Of a stretch of 64,000 nt of DNA, positions 34,688 through 43,761 are shown in pieces. Made by a program: the position numbers and the translations under genes. The stretch covers positions 96,057-160,056 of the forward strand of contig NZ_CP014481.1 of NCBI RefSeq assembly GCF_001580365.1, read 5' to 3'. Every line of letters begins with the position of its first letter. Position 1 is the stretch's first letter. The notes under the pieces were generated by a model. The model ran no database searches and had not been told where the DNA came from. It worked only from the letters and a program-made list of their open reading frames with translations. Source of the stretch: Kocuria turfanensis (GTDB taxonomy: Bacteria; Actinomycetota; Actinomycetes; Actinomycetales; Micrococcaceae).

Positions 34688-35167
34688 GTGTCCCATCCCG
34701 CCGCCGTCCCACCGGCTACTGCCACCCACTTTCGGGTGCTGCGCACCGTGCCCAACTACACCGAAGCACAACAGGTCGTCGACGCTCTCTCCGACGCCCG
34801 GTTTCCCGTCGAGCATGTGCGGGTGGTCGGCACCGGCCTGCGCCTGGTCGAACAGATCACCGGGCGGATGACCTACGGCCGGGCCGCTGTGCTCGGAGCC
34901 GGAACCGGGGCGTGGCTGGGACTGTTCCTCGGACTGTTGCTGGGTATCCTCACTCTCATCGGCTGGTGGCCGGTGCTGATGTGGACCCTCGTGCTGGGGG
35001 TGATCTGGGGGCTGGTCCTAGGACTGGTCGCTCACGCCGCCACCGGTGGGCGGCGTGACTTCTCCAGTGTGCAGGGCCTGGAGGCGGATGCTTATGACGT
35101 GCTTGTCGACGCCGACCACTTCGACGCGGCGACCACCACGCTCAACAGCAAGGGCCCGAACCCGTGA
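34688..35167 (+). CDS. General-stress-protein-17M-like membrane protein
   Basis: 159 aa from a GTG at 34688. Residues about 14-60 match the YflT/GSP17M module (FRVLRTVPNYTEAQQVVDAL, PVEHVRVVGTGLRLVEQITG). A glycine-rich double membrane hairpin follows (LGLFLGLLLGILTLIGWWPV). The soluble tail (DAYDVLVDADHFDAATTTLN) closes it. Lies five bases after the Asp23-like gene, same operon. Confidence 0.82.
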   Translation: MSHPAAVPPATATHFRVLRTVPNYTEAQQVVDALSDARFPVEHVRVVGTGLRLVEQITGRMTYGRAAVLGAGTGAWLGLFLGLLLGILTLIGWWPVLMWTLVLGVIWGLVLGLVAHAATGGRRDFSSVQGLEADAYDVLVDADHFDAATTTLNSKGPNP

Positions 35168-35227
35168 GCTGCACAACAAGGAAGGTACCCGCTGTCATCA
35201 CCACCCGGTGCACCCGGCCAACCGCCT

Positions 35228-36316
35228 GTGCCTGCTGATCCGTCCTCGACCGCCGCAGACCCCGTCGATGACCCCACCCCTCCGGAGCTGGCCTTGGGAA
35301 TCGTGATCTCTCCGCAGGTGGCGGGGCTGGTGGGCCCCGAGGTCGCTGCCACGGTCTCGAGCTTGTTGCGGGACCGCCACCCGAACGTGCTGTGGCAGGT
35401 GGTAGTGATCGAAGACCGGCTGGTGGTCCCGCCGGCGGATGCCCTCGATCTGTTGGAAAGCGCCCGCGACCGGATGCTGGAGGAGAACTGGGACCTCTCC
35501 GTGGTGCTCACCGATCTGCCGCTGCGGCACGGGCGTCGACCGGTACTCACCCAGGTGAGTCCGCTGCACGGTGTGGGGCTCGTCGACGTCCCCGCCCTGG
35601 GGGCGGTGCACGTACGACAACGGTCGCGGGAGGCCGTAGTGGCCGTGGCAGGACAGCTACTGGGTTACCACCCCACACACGCCGACGCCGCGCAGAGCTT
35701 CACCACCCGGGCCCGGCAGATGGCCAACGACCTCGACGACCGCGCCGAGGACCACCTCGTGCCCTTCACCGCCCGGGTGATTACCGGCAACCTGCGATTG
35801 TTGTTGGGCATGGTCCGCGCCAACAGGCCCTGGACACTGGTGGTCCGGTTGTCCCGGACACTGGTCGGGGCCGCAGCCACAGGGGTGCTGACCCTGGTGG
35901 CCTCCGATGTGTGGCTGCTCGCCTCAGCCTACGGGCCGATACGACTGGCCCTATTGGCGGCGTTGGCGGTCGGAGCCGTCAGCGCCACCCTGATCCTGGG
36001 CGCCGGGCTGTGGGAACGGCCACGGCGACCCGGCGAACGGGAGCAGGTGGTCCTGTTCAACCTGGCCACCGCCACCACCGTGGCCATCGGCGTGGTCGTG
36101 TTCTATCTCGCCCTCTTCGCCGTGTCCTGGCTCGGTGCGCTGCTGCTGGTCGAGGCCGGGGCGCTGAGCGAGGTCCTGGCCCGGCCGGTCGGGGCGGGAG
36201 ACTACGCCAAACTCAGCTGGCTCACGGCCACACTGGCCACCGTAGGCGGGGCCCTAGGCGCGGGACTGGAAGACGACGACGCGGTACGCTCCGCCGCTTA
36301 CACCCACTCCGACTGA
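35228..36316 (+). CDS. Conserved membrane protein of unknown function
   Basis: Up to 362 aa. The N-terminal 190 residues are soluble (LALGIVISPQVAGLVGPEVA, WDLSVVLTDLPLRHGRRPVL, HGVGLVDVPALGAVHVRQR). The C-terminal 170 residues hold four membrane segments (LVGAAATGVLTLVASDVWLL, LLAALAVGAVSATLILGAGL, TTVAIGVVVFYLALFAVSWL, SWLTATLATVGGALGAGL). I recall similar actinobacterial proteins with no assigned function. It closes the stress operon that begins at 33368. Confidence 0.75.
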   Translation: MPADPSSTAADPVDDPTPPELALGIVISPQVAGLVGPEVAATVSSLLRDRHPNVLWQVVVIEDRLVVPPADALDLLESARDRMLEENWDLSVVLTDLPLRHGRRPVLTQVSPLHGVGLVDVPALGAVHVRQRSREAVVAVAGQLLGYHPTHADAAQSFTTRARQMANDLDDRAEDHLVPFTARVITGNLRLLLGMVRANRPWTLVVRLSRTLVGAAATGVLTLVASDVWLLASAYGPIRLALLAALAVGAVSATLILGAGLWERPRRPGEREQVVLFNLATATTVAIGVVVFYLALFAVSWLGALLLVEAGALSEVLARPVGAGDYAKLSWLTATLATVGGALGAGLEDDDAVRSAAYTHSD

Positions 36317-36642
36317 GTCACCTCCCGCAGAACGCCTCGTGGCCCGCCTGAGACGTCATCGCCCCCAGCCACCACCTTGTAACCCATTCCCGGGCCTTTG
36401 TCCATCATCGCGGTGCGGGTTGCACTCACGGTCCGAGTCAGGAAGACTAATCAGTGTACTTACTATTAGCTTGGTTCCGGCCCTGCACCCCGTCGCATCT
36501 CGCCAGAGCCGACCAGCGCTTCGTCGCGATGACACAAGGGTTGTCCTAACAGGGCCGCGTCAGGCCCCGCAGAGCGCACACCATGTGCTCACGCCACGAA
36601 AAACTCCAACCGGTAGCACCATCTGTCCAACGAGGAGCCATC
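36317..36642. other. Leader region of the next membrane-protein gene
   Basis: No gene. An AT-rich island CTAATCAGTGTACTTACTAT then TAGC (about 36447-36471) contains an inverted CTAAT/ATTAG and resembles the ATCAGTA...GCT islands upstream of the stress gene at 30552. It may hold a promoter. Confidence 0.4.
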
Positions 36643-37425
36643 ATGTCCAGTACCCCCGCCAACTCCGCCTCCACGTCAGGTTCCTTCCCAACCGGCACCG
36701 AGGACACGGCCAGCCACACCTACCAGGCCCCCAAGCCGTCCTGGAAGGACACCGCCCTGGGCGATGACCGGGAAGGTAATCCCCGCAACATCTCCTGGGG
36801 GGCGGTGATCGCCGGGGTCGTCACCTTCTTGGCCTTGACCCTGTTGCTGTCGCTGATCACCGCCGCCCTGGGGTTGGGCATGGCGGATCTGACCTCGGCC
36901 AACCCTGGGGAGGGGGTGGGCATCGCCACCGGCCTGTGGTCCATCGTGACCCTGGTGTTGGCCCTGGCCGCCGGTGGTTACGTCGCCGGCGCCCTGGCCG
37001 GTCGGGCCGGGCTGATCCACGGGTTCCTCACCTGGGCCACCGCCCTGCTGGCCGCCGTGGTTCTCGCCGGCCTGCTCGTGGGCAACATCCTGGGCGCGGC
37101 CGGGAACCTGCTGGGCTCGGCCACCTCCACCGTCACCGACGCTGCAGCCCAGAACCCAGGCCAGGCCGCCTCGCTGGCCCCGGAGGTGGACCCCGCCGAG
37201 GCTGAGCAGGCCGCCGAGAACGCCCAGCAGGAGGCGGGTCAGGCCGCGGAAGAGGCCGCCCCGGAGGCCGAGCAGGCCGCTGACACCGCCGCCGCCGGTT
37301 CCCTGTGGACCTTCGCCGGGCTGCTGCTCGGGGCGATCATCGCCTCGATCACGGGCCTGCTCGGCTCCCGGTCCGTGACCCGGGACCACACCAAAGACCC
37401 CGAGCTGCGCGCCTCCCGCAGCTGA
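36643..37425 (+). CDS. Membrane protein with glycine-zipper-like helices (TIGR04086-like)
   Basis: 260 aa from the ATG at 36643 with CGAGGAG upstream. A charged N-terminus is followed by two to four helices (ISWGAVIAGVVTFLALTLLL, ALAAGGYVAGALAGRAGLIH, TALLAAVVLAGLLVGNILGA). Then comes an Ala/Glu-rich periplasmic segment (EAEQAAENAQQEAGQAAEEA) and a last helix before a charged tail. Resembles small envelope proteins co-occurring with stress genes in actinobacteria; function unknown. Confidence 0.78.
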   Translation: MSSTPANSASTSGSFPTGTEDTASHTYQAPKPSWKDTALGDDREGNPRNISWGAVIAGVVTFLALTLLLSLITAALGLGMADLTSANPGEGVGIATGLWSIVTLVLALAAGGYVAGALAGRAGLIHGFLTWATALLAAVVLAGLLVGNILGAAGNLLGSATSTVTDAAAQNPGQAASLAPEVDPAEAEQAAENAQQEAGQAAEEAAPEAEQAADTAAAGSLWTFAGLLLGAIIASITGLLGSRSVTRDHTKDPELRASRS

Positions 37426-37463
37426 TCGACTGCAGCAGGTGAGCGCTCCGGCGGTCACTTCAT

Positions 37464-37505
37464 GAGCAAGCCCCGCCCGAGAAGTTCCTCGGGCGGGGCT
37501 TGCTC
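37464..37505. terminator. Bidirectional terminator between convergent genes
   Basis: GAGCAAGCCCCGCCCGAG pairs perfectly with CTCGGGCGGGGCTTGCTC around six bases. It lies between the membrane-protein gene and the convergent small gene at 37518. Confidence 0.85.
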
Positions 37506-37517
37506 GCGGTGTGACGG

Positions 37518-37763
37518 TCAGGATCCGTAGTTCTCGAAGATCAAGTCATCGGTGTTCTTGTCCAGCTGCATGGCGCTGCTGTGCTGGATCAGTCGCGCCA
37601 CCGTGGACGCCTCACTGTCGGGCACCACGAGCAGGTACTCCTCCACTCCCTCATCCAGGGTCAGCTCGAAGGTGTACGCACCAGGCTGGCCCTCCCCGGC
37701 GTTGCTGCGGATCACATCGACGCTGGTGACCCGACGGATGTTCTTGCCCTGTCCTGCCGGCAT
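37518..37763 (-). CDS. Small hypothetical protein, 81 aa
   Basis: Not recognised. The ATG at 37763 has AAGGAGAAG just upstream, stronger than any start further out. Sequence features: VTSVDVIRSNAGEGQPGAYT, FELTLDEGVEEYLLVVPDSE and LIQHSSAMQLDKNTDDLIFE. Soluble, acidic, probably one small alpha/beta domain. Confidence 0.7.
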   Translation of the reverse strand: MPAGQGKNIRRVTSVDVIRSNAGEGQPGAYTFELTLDEGVEEYLLVVPDSEASTVARLIQHSSAMQLDKNTDDLIFENYGS

Positions 37764-38101
37764 GTGCTTCTCCTTCTCATGACGCCACGATCGTGGCGAA
37801 CTCGGATAGCTGTCGCTGCGGGGGCGACTCGCCCCGCCGGTTGACTTTGACAACCCCGCGCAGGGCAACAGGTCATCCACGACCGCTCCACTGCGCAGCA
37901 CTGTGAACGCTACCCAATGGACAGCAAGCTGACTAGAGCCACTGAAGGCTGCGTTTCCCACCTGCATCCGGGGGCCCCTGTCCCCGCCCACCTGTGGGCC
38001 GGAGTAAAAATGGGCCTCGGCCAGAGCCTGTCGAACCTGCACCGGGGCTCTCACCGAACCGCCCCCAAGAACCAGTTTCCCCCGGGGTCGGTCCGGTGGG
38101 C
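37764..38101. other. Intergenic region
   Basis: 338 bp between two minus-strand genes. I see no gene, clear terminator or repeat here. Confidence 0.4.
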
Positions 38102-38779
38102 TCAGCGATCGACCTTGAGCACGGAGCCGTTGTCGACGTTGACGTACACATCCACCGAGGTGCCCTGATCATCGTCGATGTCGACCTCCCACACGGTGGT
38201 GCCGTCCTCGGTGTCCAGCTGGGCGCTGTCCAGGGTGCCCTCCACCTCCTCCAAGGCGGTGCGCACGGCATCCTCCAAGGGCACCTGGACCTGGGCGAGG
38301 TTCTCCCGATCCTGCTGGTCCAGCTCGTCATCACTCTCCTGCGGAGTGACCTCCTGACCGTCGGCGGAGACCTCCACCTCCTGCTCACGGTCCTCCACGG
38401 CCAACTTCACCTCCCACCCGTCACCGGCGTCCTTACGATCGATCTCGAAGACCTGCCCACCAGCCACGGATTCCTCCGCGGCCACGATCGCCCCGGCCAC
38501 CGCACCGGCCTCCTCCCCGACCCTGGCCGCCCCGGAGGCCGAGGGAGACGCCGAGGCGCTCTCGCCCGCGGTCGCCGCGCCGGAGGGAGACGCCGAGGCG
38601 CTCTCGCCCGCGGTGGCGCTCTCGCTGGCGGTGGACTCGGTAGTGGCCGCACTCGTGGCGGACCCGCCAGTGGTCTCCTCACCACCGCCCTGGCCTCCGC
38701 CGTCGGCGCAACCGGCCAGCAAGAGAGCGGAGAGCGCCAGGGCGCTCAGGGACAGAATGTTTTTATCAGTGTGCTTCAT
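38102..38779 (-). CDS. PepSY-domain lipoprotein
   Basis: 225 aa. Lipoprotein signal with lipobox LLAGC (Cys about 24). A Ser/Ala/Thr/Glu-rich linker follows, including the duplicated ATAGESASASPS. Two PepSY-like units: GQVFEIDRKDAGDGWEVKLA with VSADGQEVTPQESDDELDQQ, and ALEEVEGTLDSAQLDTEDGT with WEVDIDD and VYVNVDNGSVLKV. PepSY domains may restrain peptidases at the cell surface; the precise role is unknown. Confidence 0.85.
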   Translation of the reverse strand: MKHTDKNILSLSALALSALLLAGCADGGGQGGGEETTGGSATSAATTESTASESATAGESASASPSGAATAGESASASPSASGAARVGEEAGAVAGAIVAAEESVAGGQVFEIDRKDAGDGWEVKLAVEDREQEVEVSADGQEVTPQESDDELDQQDRENLAQVQVPLEDAVRTALEEVEGTLDSAQLDTEDGTTVWEVDIDDDQGTSVDVYVNVDNGSVLKVDR

Positions 38780-38870
38780 AACTGCTTATTGTGGTGGGGT
38801 CGGCCTACCGGCGCAAGAAGATCACCGGCTCAGAACACCCGACCGCACACATCTATCACGAAGGCCCGCA

Positions 38871-39430
38871 TCACCGGACCTCCCGGGCACCGAAGACGGC
38901 ATGGCCGGCGGCAGCAGCCGCCTCGGCGTTCCCGATCTCGACCTCGTCGGCGGGCAGCCCCCGGCCCGATGCAGCCGGTGGACGGCGCGGACCTGCTCGG
39001 GGCCGTCGAGGACTTGCGACCCAGCTGCACCACGCAGGCCCGGGCGGGCTTCGGCCCGTCCTGGACACGCCCCACGATCAGCGCCTGTTGGTACTCGACC
39101 ATCACCGCGAATACATTGAGCTGAAAGCGTCCGGCCCCGAAGGGGTCGACGGTATCGCTGAGACTACGCAGGATGACTCCGAGACGAATCAGTTCGTCAA
39201 TGGCGGTGACCATGTGCACCAAGGACCGGCCCAGCCGGCCCAAAAGGTAGTGCACGAAGGCTCCCTCCTCCCGGGCCTCGGCCATGAGCGCGGCCTGGCC
39301 CAGGCCCTCGGCTTGGGCGCCGCTGACCTTGTGGGCGAAGACCAGCTTCGCCGGCACTCCGGTCTCGGTGAGTGCGCGCAGTTGCACATCAAGGTTCCAG
39401 GAGGTGGCGGGCACCCAGGCGTGGCAGCCG
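38871..39430 (-). pseudogene. Degenerate serine recombinase (resolvase)
   Basis: Recognisable resolvase blocks on the minus strand: LRALTETGVPAKLVFAHKVS, then LGRLGRSLVHMVTAIDELIR, LSDTVDPFGAGRFQLNVFAV and VQLGRKSSTAP, with the C-terminal helix-turn-helix shifted into another frame (EIGNAEAAAAAGHAVFGARE). The N-terminal catalytic serine region is missing, and the central DVVVVYSLDRLGR block has changed. It is dead and lies close to IS3. Confidence 0.75.
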
Positions 39431-39702
39431 CCCGACGAGGCGGGCCGGACCCGCTCACTGCTCAACCAGCCCCCGCAGCGGCGCGCCCGAAGCCCCGCAG
39501 CCGCGCCTGGGGGCATCGCACTTCCACGGTTACGCGGGTTCCGCCACCGGCGGCACACCGGATGACCCGTCACGAAGCGAAGCAAAGCTCCTACCCATAG
39601 CAAGTTTGCTGTCTAATGGCTACCCTGATAAGGCGCTGTTCCGATGCACAGCGCCGCGGAATGGCCCCAGGGGGATGAACCGTCACGGCTTCTCTGCCGT
39701 CT

Positions 39703-40650
39703 TTATACGGGCTGCGCCGCCGGCTGGGGCGCAGTGATCTGATCGTAGTGGGCGGCCTCGAACTCGGCAGGCGGGACGTTGCCGAGGCTGGAGTGCAGCC
39801 TGCGGGTGTTGTACCAGTCCACCCAGGCCAGCGTGGAGTACTCGACGTCGCTGACAGTTTTCAGTGGTGCCTTCACGAACGGGCCCGGGCGGATGCACTC
39901 GGTCTTGTAGAGGCCGATGATCGACTCCATGAGGCAGTTGTCGTAGGCGTCCCCGACCGAACCGATCGACGGGGCCATCCCCTCCAGGGCCAGATGCTCG
40001 GTGAAGCGCAGCGCCGTGTACTGGGACCCGGCGTCGTGGTGATGGATCAGCCCCTCCGGCAGCACCAGGCCCTGACGGGTGCGGTCCCACCGGCCCATTC
40101 GCAGGCAGGTGAGCACCAGATCCGTCGTGCGGGTGGTGGCGGCGTTCCAGGACACGATGCGCTGGGCGAAGACATCGACGATGAAGGCGACGTAGACGAA
40201 TCCGGCCCAGGTGCGCACGTAGGTGAAGTCGGCGACCCACACGGTGTTCGGGGCCGCGGCGGTGAAGTTGCGGTTGAGCAGATCCGACGCCCGCGTCCCA
40301 TCCTTGGCCGGGATCGTGGTGCGCACCCGCCGGCCTCGGACCACCCCGGCCAGCCCGAGGGAGCGCATCAGTCGATCCACCGTGCAGTGGGCCACCGCCA
40401 GCCCACACCGGCGCAGGTAGGCGGTCATCTTCCGCCGGCCGTAGAGGCCCTCCGGGGTGCCCACGGTGGCCAGCAGCACATCCATGACGATCGCGTCGCT
40501 GACCGTGCGCGCGGCAGGCTGCCGACCGGGTTGCTTCCAGGAGCGGTAGGTTCTCGCGGCGATCGGCACGCCCTGCTCGCGCAGGGCCGCGCAGATCGAC
40601 TCGACCGCGTAGCCTTCGGACCTCATCTGGTCGATGAACCCGGCGATCAA
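39703..40650 (-). CDS. IS3-family transposase OrfB
   Basis: 315 aa with the DDE core: NTVWVADFTYVRTWAGFVYV, IHHHDAGSQYTALRFTEHLA and AYDNCLMESIIGLYKTECIR, plus C-terminal WVDWYNTRRLHSSLGNVPPA. Its frame overlaps OrfA by 4 bases; in this family a -1 ribosomal frameshift makes the OrfAB fusion transposase. It looks intact. Confidence 0.93.
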   Translation of the reverse strand: MIAGFIDQMRSEGYAVESICAALREQGVPIAARTYRSWKQPGRQPAARTVSDAIVMDVLLATVGTPEGLYGRRKMTAYLRRCGLAVAHCTVDRLMRSLGLAGVVRGRRVRTTIPAKDGTRASDLLNRNFTAAAPNTVWVADFTYVRTWAGFVYVAFIVDVFAQRIVSWNAATTRTTDLVLTCLRMGRWDRTRQGLVLPEGLIHHHDAGSQYTALRFTEHLALEGMAPSIGSVGDAYDNCLMESIIGLYKTECIRPGPFVKAPLKTVSDVEYSTLAWVDWYNTRRLHSSLGNVPPAEFEAAHYDQITAPQPAAQPV

Positions 40651-40973
40651 CGATTGCGGGGGTCGAGCTCCCCCGCGAAGAAAATCGAGGCCTTGCGCAG
40701 GATCTCGTTGGCCTCGCGCAACCGTTTGTTCTCGGCCTTGAGCCGCTTGATCTCTTCGGCCTCGGCCGTGGTGACTCCATCCCGGTCCCCGGAGTCGATC
40801 TCGGCCTGACGGACCCAGTTGCGCAGCGTCTCCCGCCCCAGATCCAGCTGCTGACCGATCTGCTGACAGGCCACCGTCAGCGACGGATAGTCCTGCTGGT
40901 GCTCGCGCACCATGCGCACCGCTCGGGCCTTGAACTCGGCGTCGTACTTCTTGGGCATGTCCTCATCCTTCAT
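40647..40973 (-). CDS. IS3-family OrfA (helix-turn-helix and leucine zipper)
   Basis: 108 aa. Helix-turn-helix region KKYDAEFKARAVRMVREHQQ and LGRETLRNWVRQAEIDSG, then a leucine-zipper helix EEIKRLKAENKRLREANEIL. Ends LRKASIFFAGELDPRNR, where the typical frameshift into OrfB takes place. Confidence 0.93.
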   Translation of the reverse strand: MKDEDMPKKYDAEFKARAVRMVREHQQDYPSLTVACQQIGQQLDLGRETLRNWVRQAEIDSGDRDGVTTAEAEEIKRLKAENKRLREANEILRKASIFFAGELDPRNR

Positions 40974-41007
40974 CGAAAGGAAGCGGCATCAAACCCGTGA
41001 CGGTTCA

Positions 41008-41147
41008 GTTTCACGTCGTGGTCGACGACCCGCATGGAGGAGGTGGTCACCCCGTGCTGCTCGAGCGCCTCTAGCACGTGGCGGGCCATCAGCTCGCTGC
41101 TCGAGGGGGACGGGTCCCACTGCGCCTGCTCCACCCGGATGGCCTTG
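41008..41147 (-). pseudogene. N-terminal fragment of a flavodoxin-like NAD(P)H oxidoreductase
   Basis: On the minus strand, directly beside the IS3 end, one frame reads KAIRVEQAQWDPSPSSSELM then VLEALEQHGVTTSSMRVVDH DV, the first strand, loop and helix of FMN reductase/flavodoxin-like proteins. The start codon is lost and everything after the first 45 residues is removed by the IS3. I did not find the rest across the IS. Confidence 0.6.
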
Positions 41148-41194
41148 ACCGGGCGGCGAAAAAGGTATTGGTTGCCCTGGGCTGGAGGCGGCGG

Positions 41195-41839
41195 TCAGTG
41201 GCTGATGGCGGGGGCGGCGCCGATGAAGCGGGTGCTGAGCACCTGGGTGGCGGCGAAGCCGGCGATCTCCTCGGCGCTGGCCCCGATTCCCACCTGATCG
41301 CGGCCGAAGTCCCCGACATAGTTCACGCCACGTCCGCGCCCCGGGGTCCGGTGGGCAAACCGCACGATCGTCCAGTCCAGATCAGCGCCGGTGACCACGG
41401 CGAGGATCTGCTGTTCCTGCCGGCACCGCTCAGGATGCAGAGCCCTGGCCAGGGCACGGTGGGTGCGCACCGCCATCGGGGGCCGCTCGTGCGGGTGCAT
41501 CCCCGCCGCCGGCCCGCCCAGGCCGATGTAGCGGCGCACCTGGTGGGCTTGCATTGCGGTCACGATGTGACCGGTGGCCTCCACCAGCGCACCGCCCCGG
41601 ACGGTGCGGTCCAGGCGCGGGTCCAGGGCGTTGACCACTGCCTCGCTCCAGGCCACGGCCTCAGCCACCGCCACCGGATCGGCGAGCTCCCCCCGCATCA
41701 CCTCGACGCCCTGTCCCCACCGGCGGGCCGAGGGCCCCGGGTCGGCCACGAAGGCCAGCACTTCGATTCCCTGGCAGGCCAGATGCTCGACCACTGCCTG
41801 CCCCACCTCGTTGCCCACCCCGAACACGGTCACCCGCAT
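41195..41839 (-). CDS. NAD(P)-binding SDR/NmrA-like protein
   Basis: 214 aa from the ATG at 41839 with GGGAGG six bases upstream; a start nine codons earlier is possible. Rossmann opening MRVTVFGVGNEVGQAVVEHL, then GELADPVAVAEAVAWSEAVV and RRYIGLGGPAAGMHP. This is the atypical NAD(P)H-binding fold of NmrA/anti-sigma-like SDRs, and no catalytic Tyr-Lys pair is evident. Could be a redox sensor or quinone-type reductase. Confidence 0.75.
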   Translation of the reverse strand: MRVTVFGVGNEVGQAVVEHLACQGIEVLAFVADPGPSARRWGQGVEVMRGELADPVAVAEAVAWSEAVVNALDPRLDRTVRGGALVEATGHIVTAMQAHQVRRYIGLGGPAAGMHPHERPPMAVRTHRALARALHPERCRQEQQILAVVTGADLDWTIVRFAHRTPGRGRGVNYVGDFGRDQVGIGASAEEIAGFAATQVLSTRFIGAAPAISH

Positions 41840-42638
41840 GACGTCCTCCCAGCCCCCCATCCTCACATTCTCTATTGCAAAGTAGACGAAAGTACACAGA
41901 CCGCGGGTTGGTTGTGAGGTAATTCATTCCCGCCCCTCGGGGGTGTTCCGGCACGGCAGTCCGCGCCCGGCGGGCGCGGCAAGAGCCCACCTCCAGTGCC
42001 GGCCGGCACCCAGATCCGCCAGAACAGCGCCCCTGCCCCAGGCGCGTGCGAGCCGGTGCCCGTGGTAGGCGGCAGGGTCCTGCTGGCCCCGCTGATCACC
42101 CGGTGCCGGGCACGCCTGTTCGGGCTCGCCGGTGTGGCGCTGACCGCCAGGATCTGGGTAACCGACCCGGCGGTGGACCATCTGTTCCTCACCCGGGGGG
42201 CGGGCCCGCGCCACCACCGCCGGCACCTTCTGCCTGACCGCGCCACTGGCCACCGCCCCACCCGAAGCATCCTTTTGCCCGGAGAGCGACTCATTCTGAG
42301 CTGGGAAGCCGTTGCTCTCCGCCGGGAGCATGGCCCCGAGTCGGCTCGCTTCCTCCGTTGGCGGGACACAGGCACCGCTGCTTGGCGCGCGGACGGGGGT
42401 CGAGGAGACCCTGGTGACTGTCGACGGCAACAGGCAGAAGACGACCGCTCCAGCACAGCCGACAGAAGAGAACCCGGGCATCAGCTGGCCCGCGCGTGGC
42501 GTCATGCTGGGGTAACAGGGCCGCCGCATGGCCGGGGCTTCCTGACATCCCTTGGGTCGGCCCGTACACTCACCGATCAATGGCGCCCCCCCTTCGGTCC
42601 GCCCCCTGGCCGATCAGCCGAGCAGGAGATCCCCGTCC
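41840..42638. other. 800-bp stretch without a supported gene
   Basis: Several frames are open on both strands but none has a convincing ribosome site, codon pattern or recognisable fold. A short AT-rich patch at about 41870-41900 (CTATTGCAAAGTAGACGAAA) may hold the promoter of the NAD(P)-binding gene. I see no repeat. Confidence 0.4.
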
Positions 42639-43334
42639 ATGTACTCCTCACCTATGCACTCCGTTCCCGGTTATCCCGATCCGGCCTTCGATCGGGCTCG
42701 GGCCTACATCGCCGGGCCGGTGACCCCGGATGAAGGGCTGATACCGGCACTGCAGTGGGCCTTCCAGCACCACCCGGAGGGCCGGTGGGAGCGGATCGGG
42801 ATCCTGGTGCCCGCACAGGAGCAGATGCGAGGCCACCGGGAACTGCACCGGCTGCGGGCCCGCGGGGTCACCGTCGAAGCAGCCACCGACCCCGGGGCGT
42901 TGACCGGATTCACCGGCCCGGTGATCGTCTACTGCCCGGACCTGCACGCCCTGGCCGTGGCAGAGCGGCTGCCGATCACCTGCGGGATCGTGGCGGTAGC
43001 CGCCGACAACGCGCCCCTGCGCCCCTGGGTGCACGCTTTCACCCCGCAGCACCTGGCCGGACACGTCCTGACCCCGGTGCAGCCACTGCTGCCAGATGCC
43101 ACCGTGCGCCGGGCCATGATGTACTTCACCCACCGCCTCACCACCACGCCCCTCGCCCAGGACCACCCGCGGATCGAGGGCATCGTGAAAGGGCTGCGGC
43201 AGTTGCGGGCCCAGGGCGCGGTGTTCACCGCCGAGGAGCTCATCGCTCTGGCCCTGCAGCTGAACTGGCCCGCCGACGCGGTGGACCAGCTCCAGCAGCT
43301 GACCACCGACACATTTCCAGAGCCAGCCGCCTGA
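42639..43334 (+). CDS. Hypothetical protein, 231 aa
   Basis: Not recognised. The ATG at 42639 has AGGAG ten bases upstream. Soluble alpha/beta protein: PDPAFDRARAYIAGPVTPDE, RWERIGILVPAQEQMRGHRE, GPVIVYCPDLHALAVAERLP and CGIVAVAADNAPLRPWVHAF give a Rossmann-like alternation. No catalytic motif is identified. Stands alone before the IS21. Confidence 0.65.
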   Translation: MYSSPMHSVPGYPDPAFDRARAYIAGPVTPDEGLIPALQWAFQHHPEGRWERIGILVPAQEQMRGHRELHRLRARGVTVEAATDPGALTGFTGPVIVYCPDLHALAVAERLPITCGIVAVAADNAPLRPWVHAFTPQHLAGHVLTPVQPLLPDATVRRAMMYFTHRLTTTPLAQDHPRIEGIVKGLRQLRAQGAVFTAEELIALALQLNWPADAVDQLQQLTTDTFPEPAA

Positions 43335-43693
43335 CTCCTACGACGCATCGCCCCGGGGCCCTTCCCGCACCACCCTCACCTTTTCCAGGGCCCCCAATGG
43401 TGGAGGCCCCGACCGGCTCCAGGCCCCTGGAGGCCGGCTCCCCCCGGATCGCCGCCTTCACCTAGGGCGCCGGGGCGGAACACCCAGATAAAGCCGCCGC
43501 AGTCTGTCCGCGCCGCCGAAGTCTTGAACTGCAGCCGTGGAGTACCGCACGCACTGGCACCCCTCCCACGCTGCCGTGGCGACGCGAAAAAACGAGGCAA
43601 GCAAAACGAGGCCTGCGTAACGACTATCTGTGGCGGAAGGAGATCACGCACGGTGTGGTGACGTTCTGCATCGCCAACCCCCGGGGGCCCCAC
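43335..43693. other. Intergenic region before IS21 with a possible gene remnant
   Basis: No intact gene. Just left of the IS21 a frame reads RNDYLWRKEITHGVVTFCIA then NPRGPH, which looks protein-like and is cut by the element, but I cannot identify it. The rest shows nothing. Confidence 0.35.
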
Positions 43694-43761
43694 TGTTGTC
43701 GACGCCGGACGAATACTGAGCAGATGCGACGGTCGAAAAGTGAGCACTCGACGATTGGAGT

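Larger units (their letters stand above)
39676..41007 (-). mobile_element. IS3-family insertion sequence
   Basis: 1,332 bp. Inverted ends: left TGAACCGTCACGGCTTCTCT and right (complement) TGAACCGTCACGGGTTTGAT, both continuing to GCCG. No convincing 3-bp target repeat (GGA left, GTT right), so one flank may have rearranged. The element cuts a flavodoxin-like gene on its right side. Confidence 0.9.

Noticed and set aside
41872..42733. Overlapping open frames of 190-245 codons on both strands
   Set aside because: No ribosome sites, no folds, mutual overlap; typical of high-GC noise.
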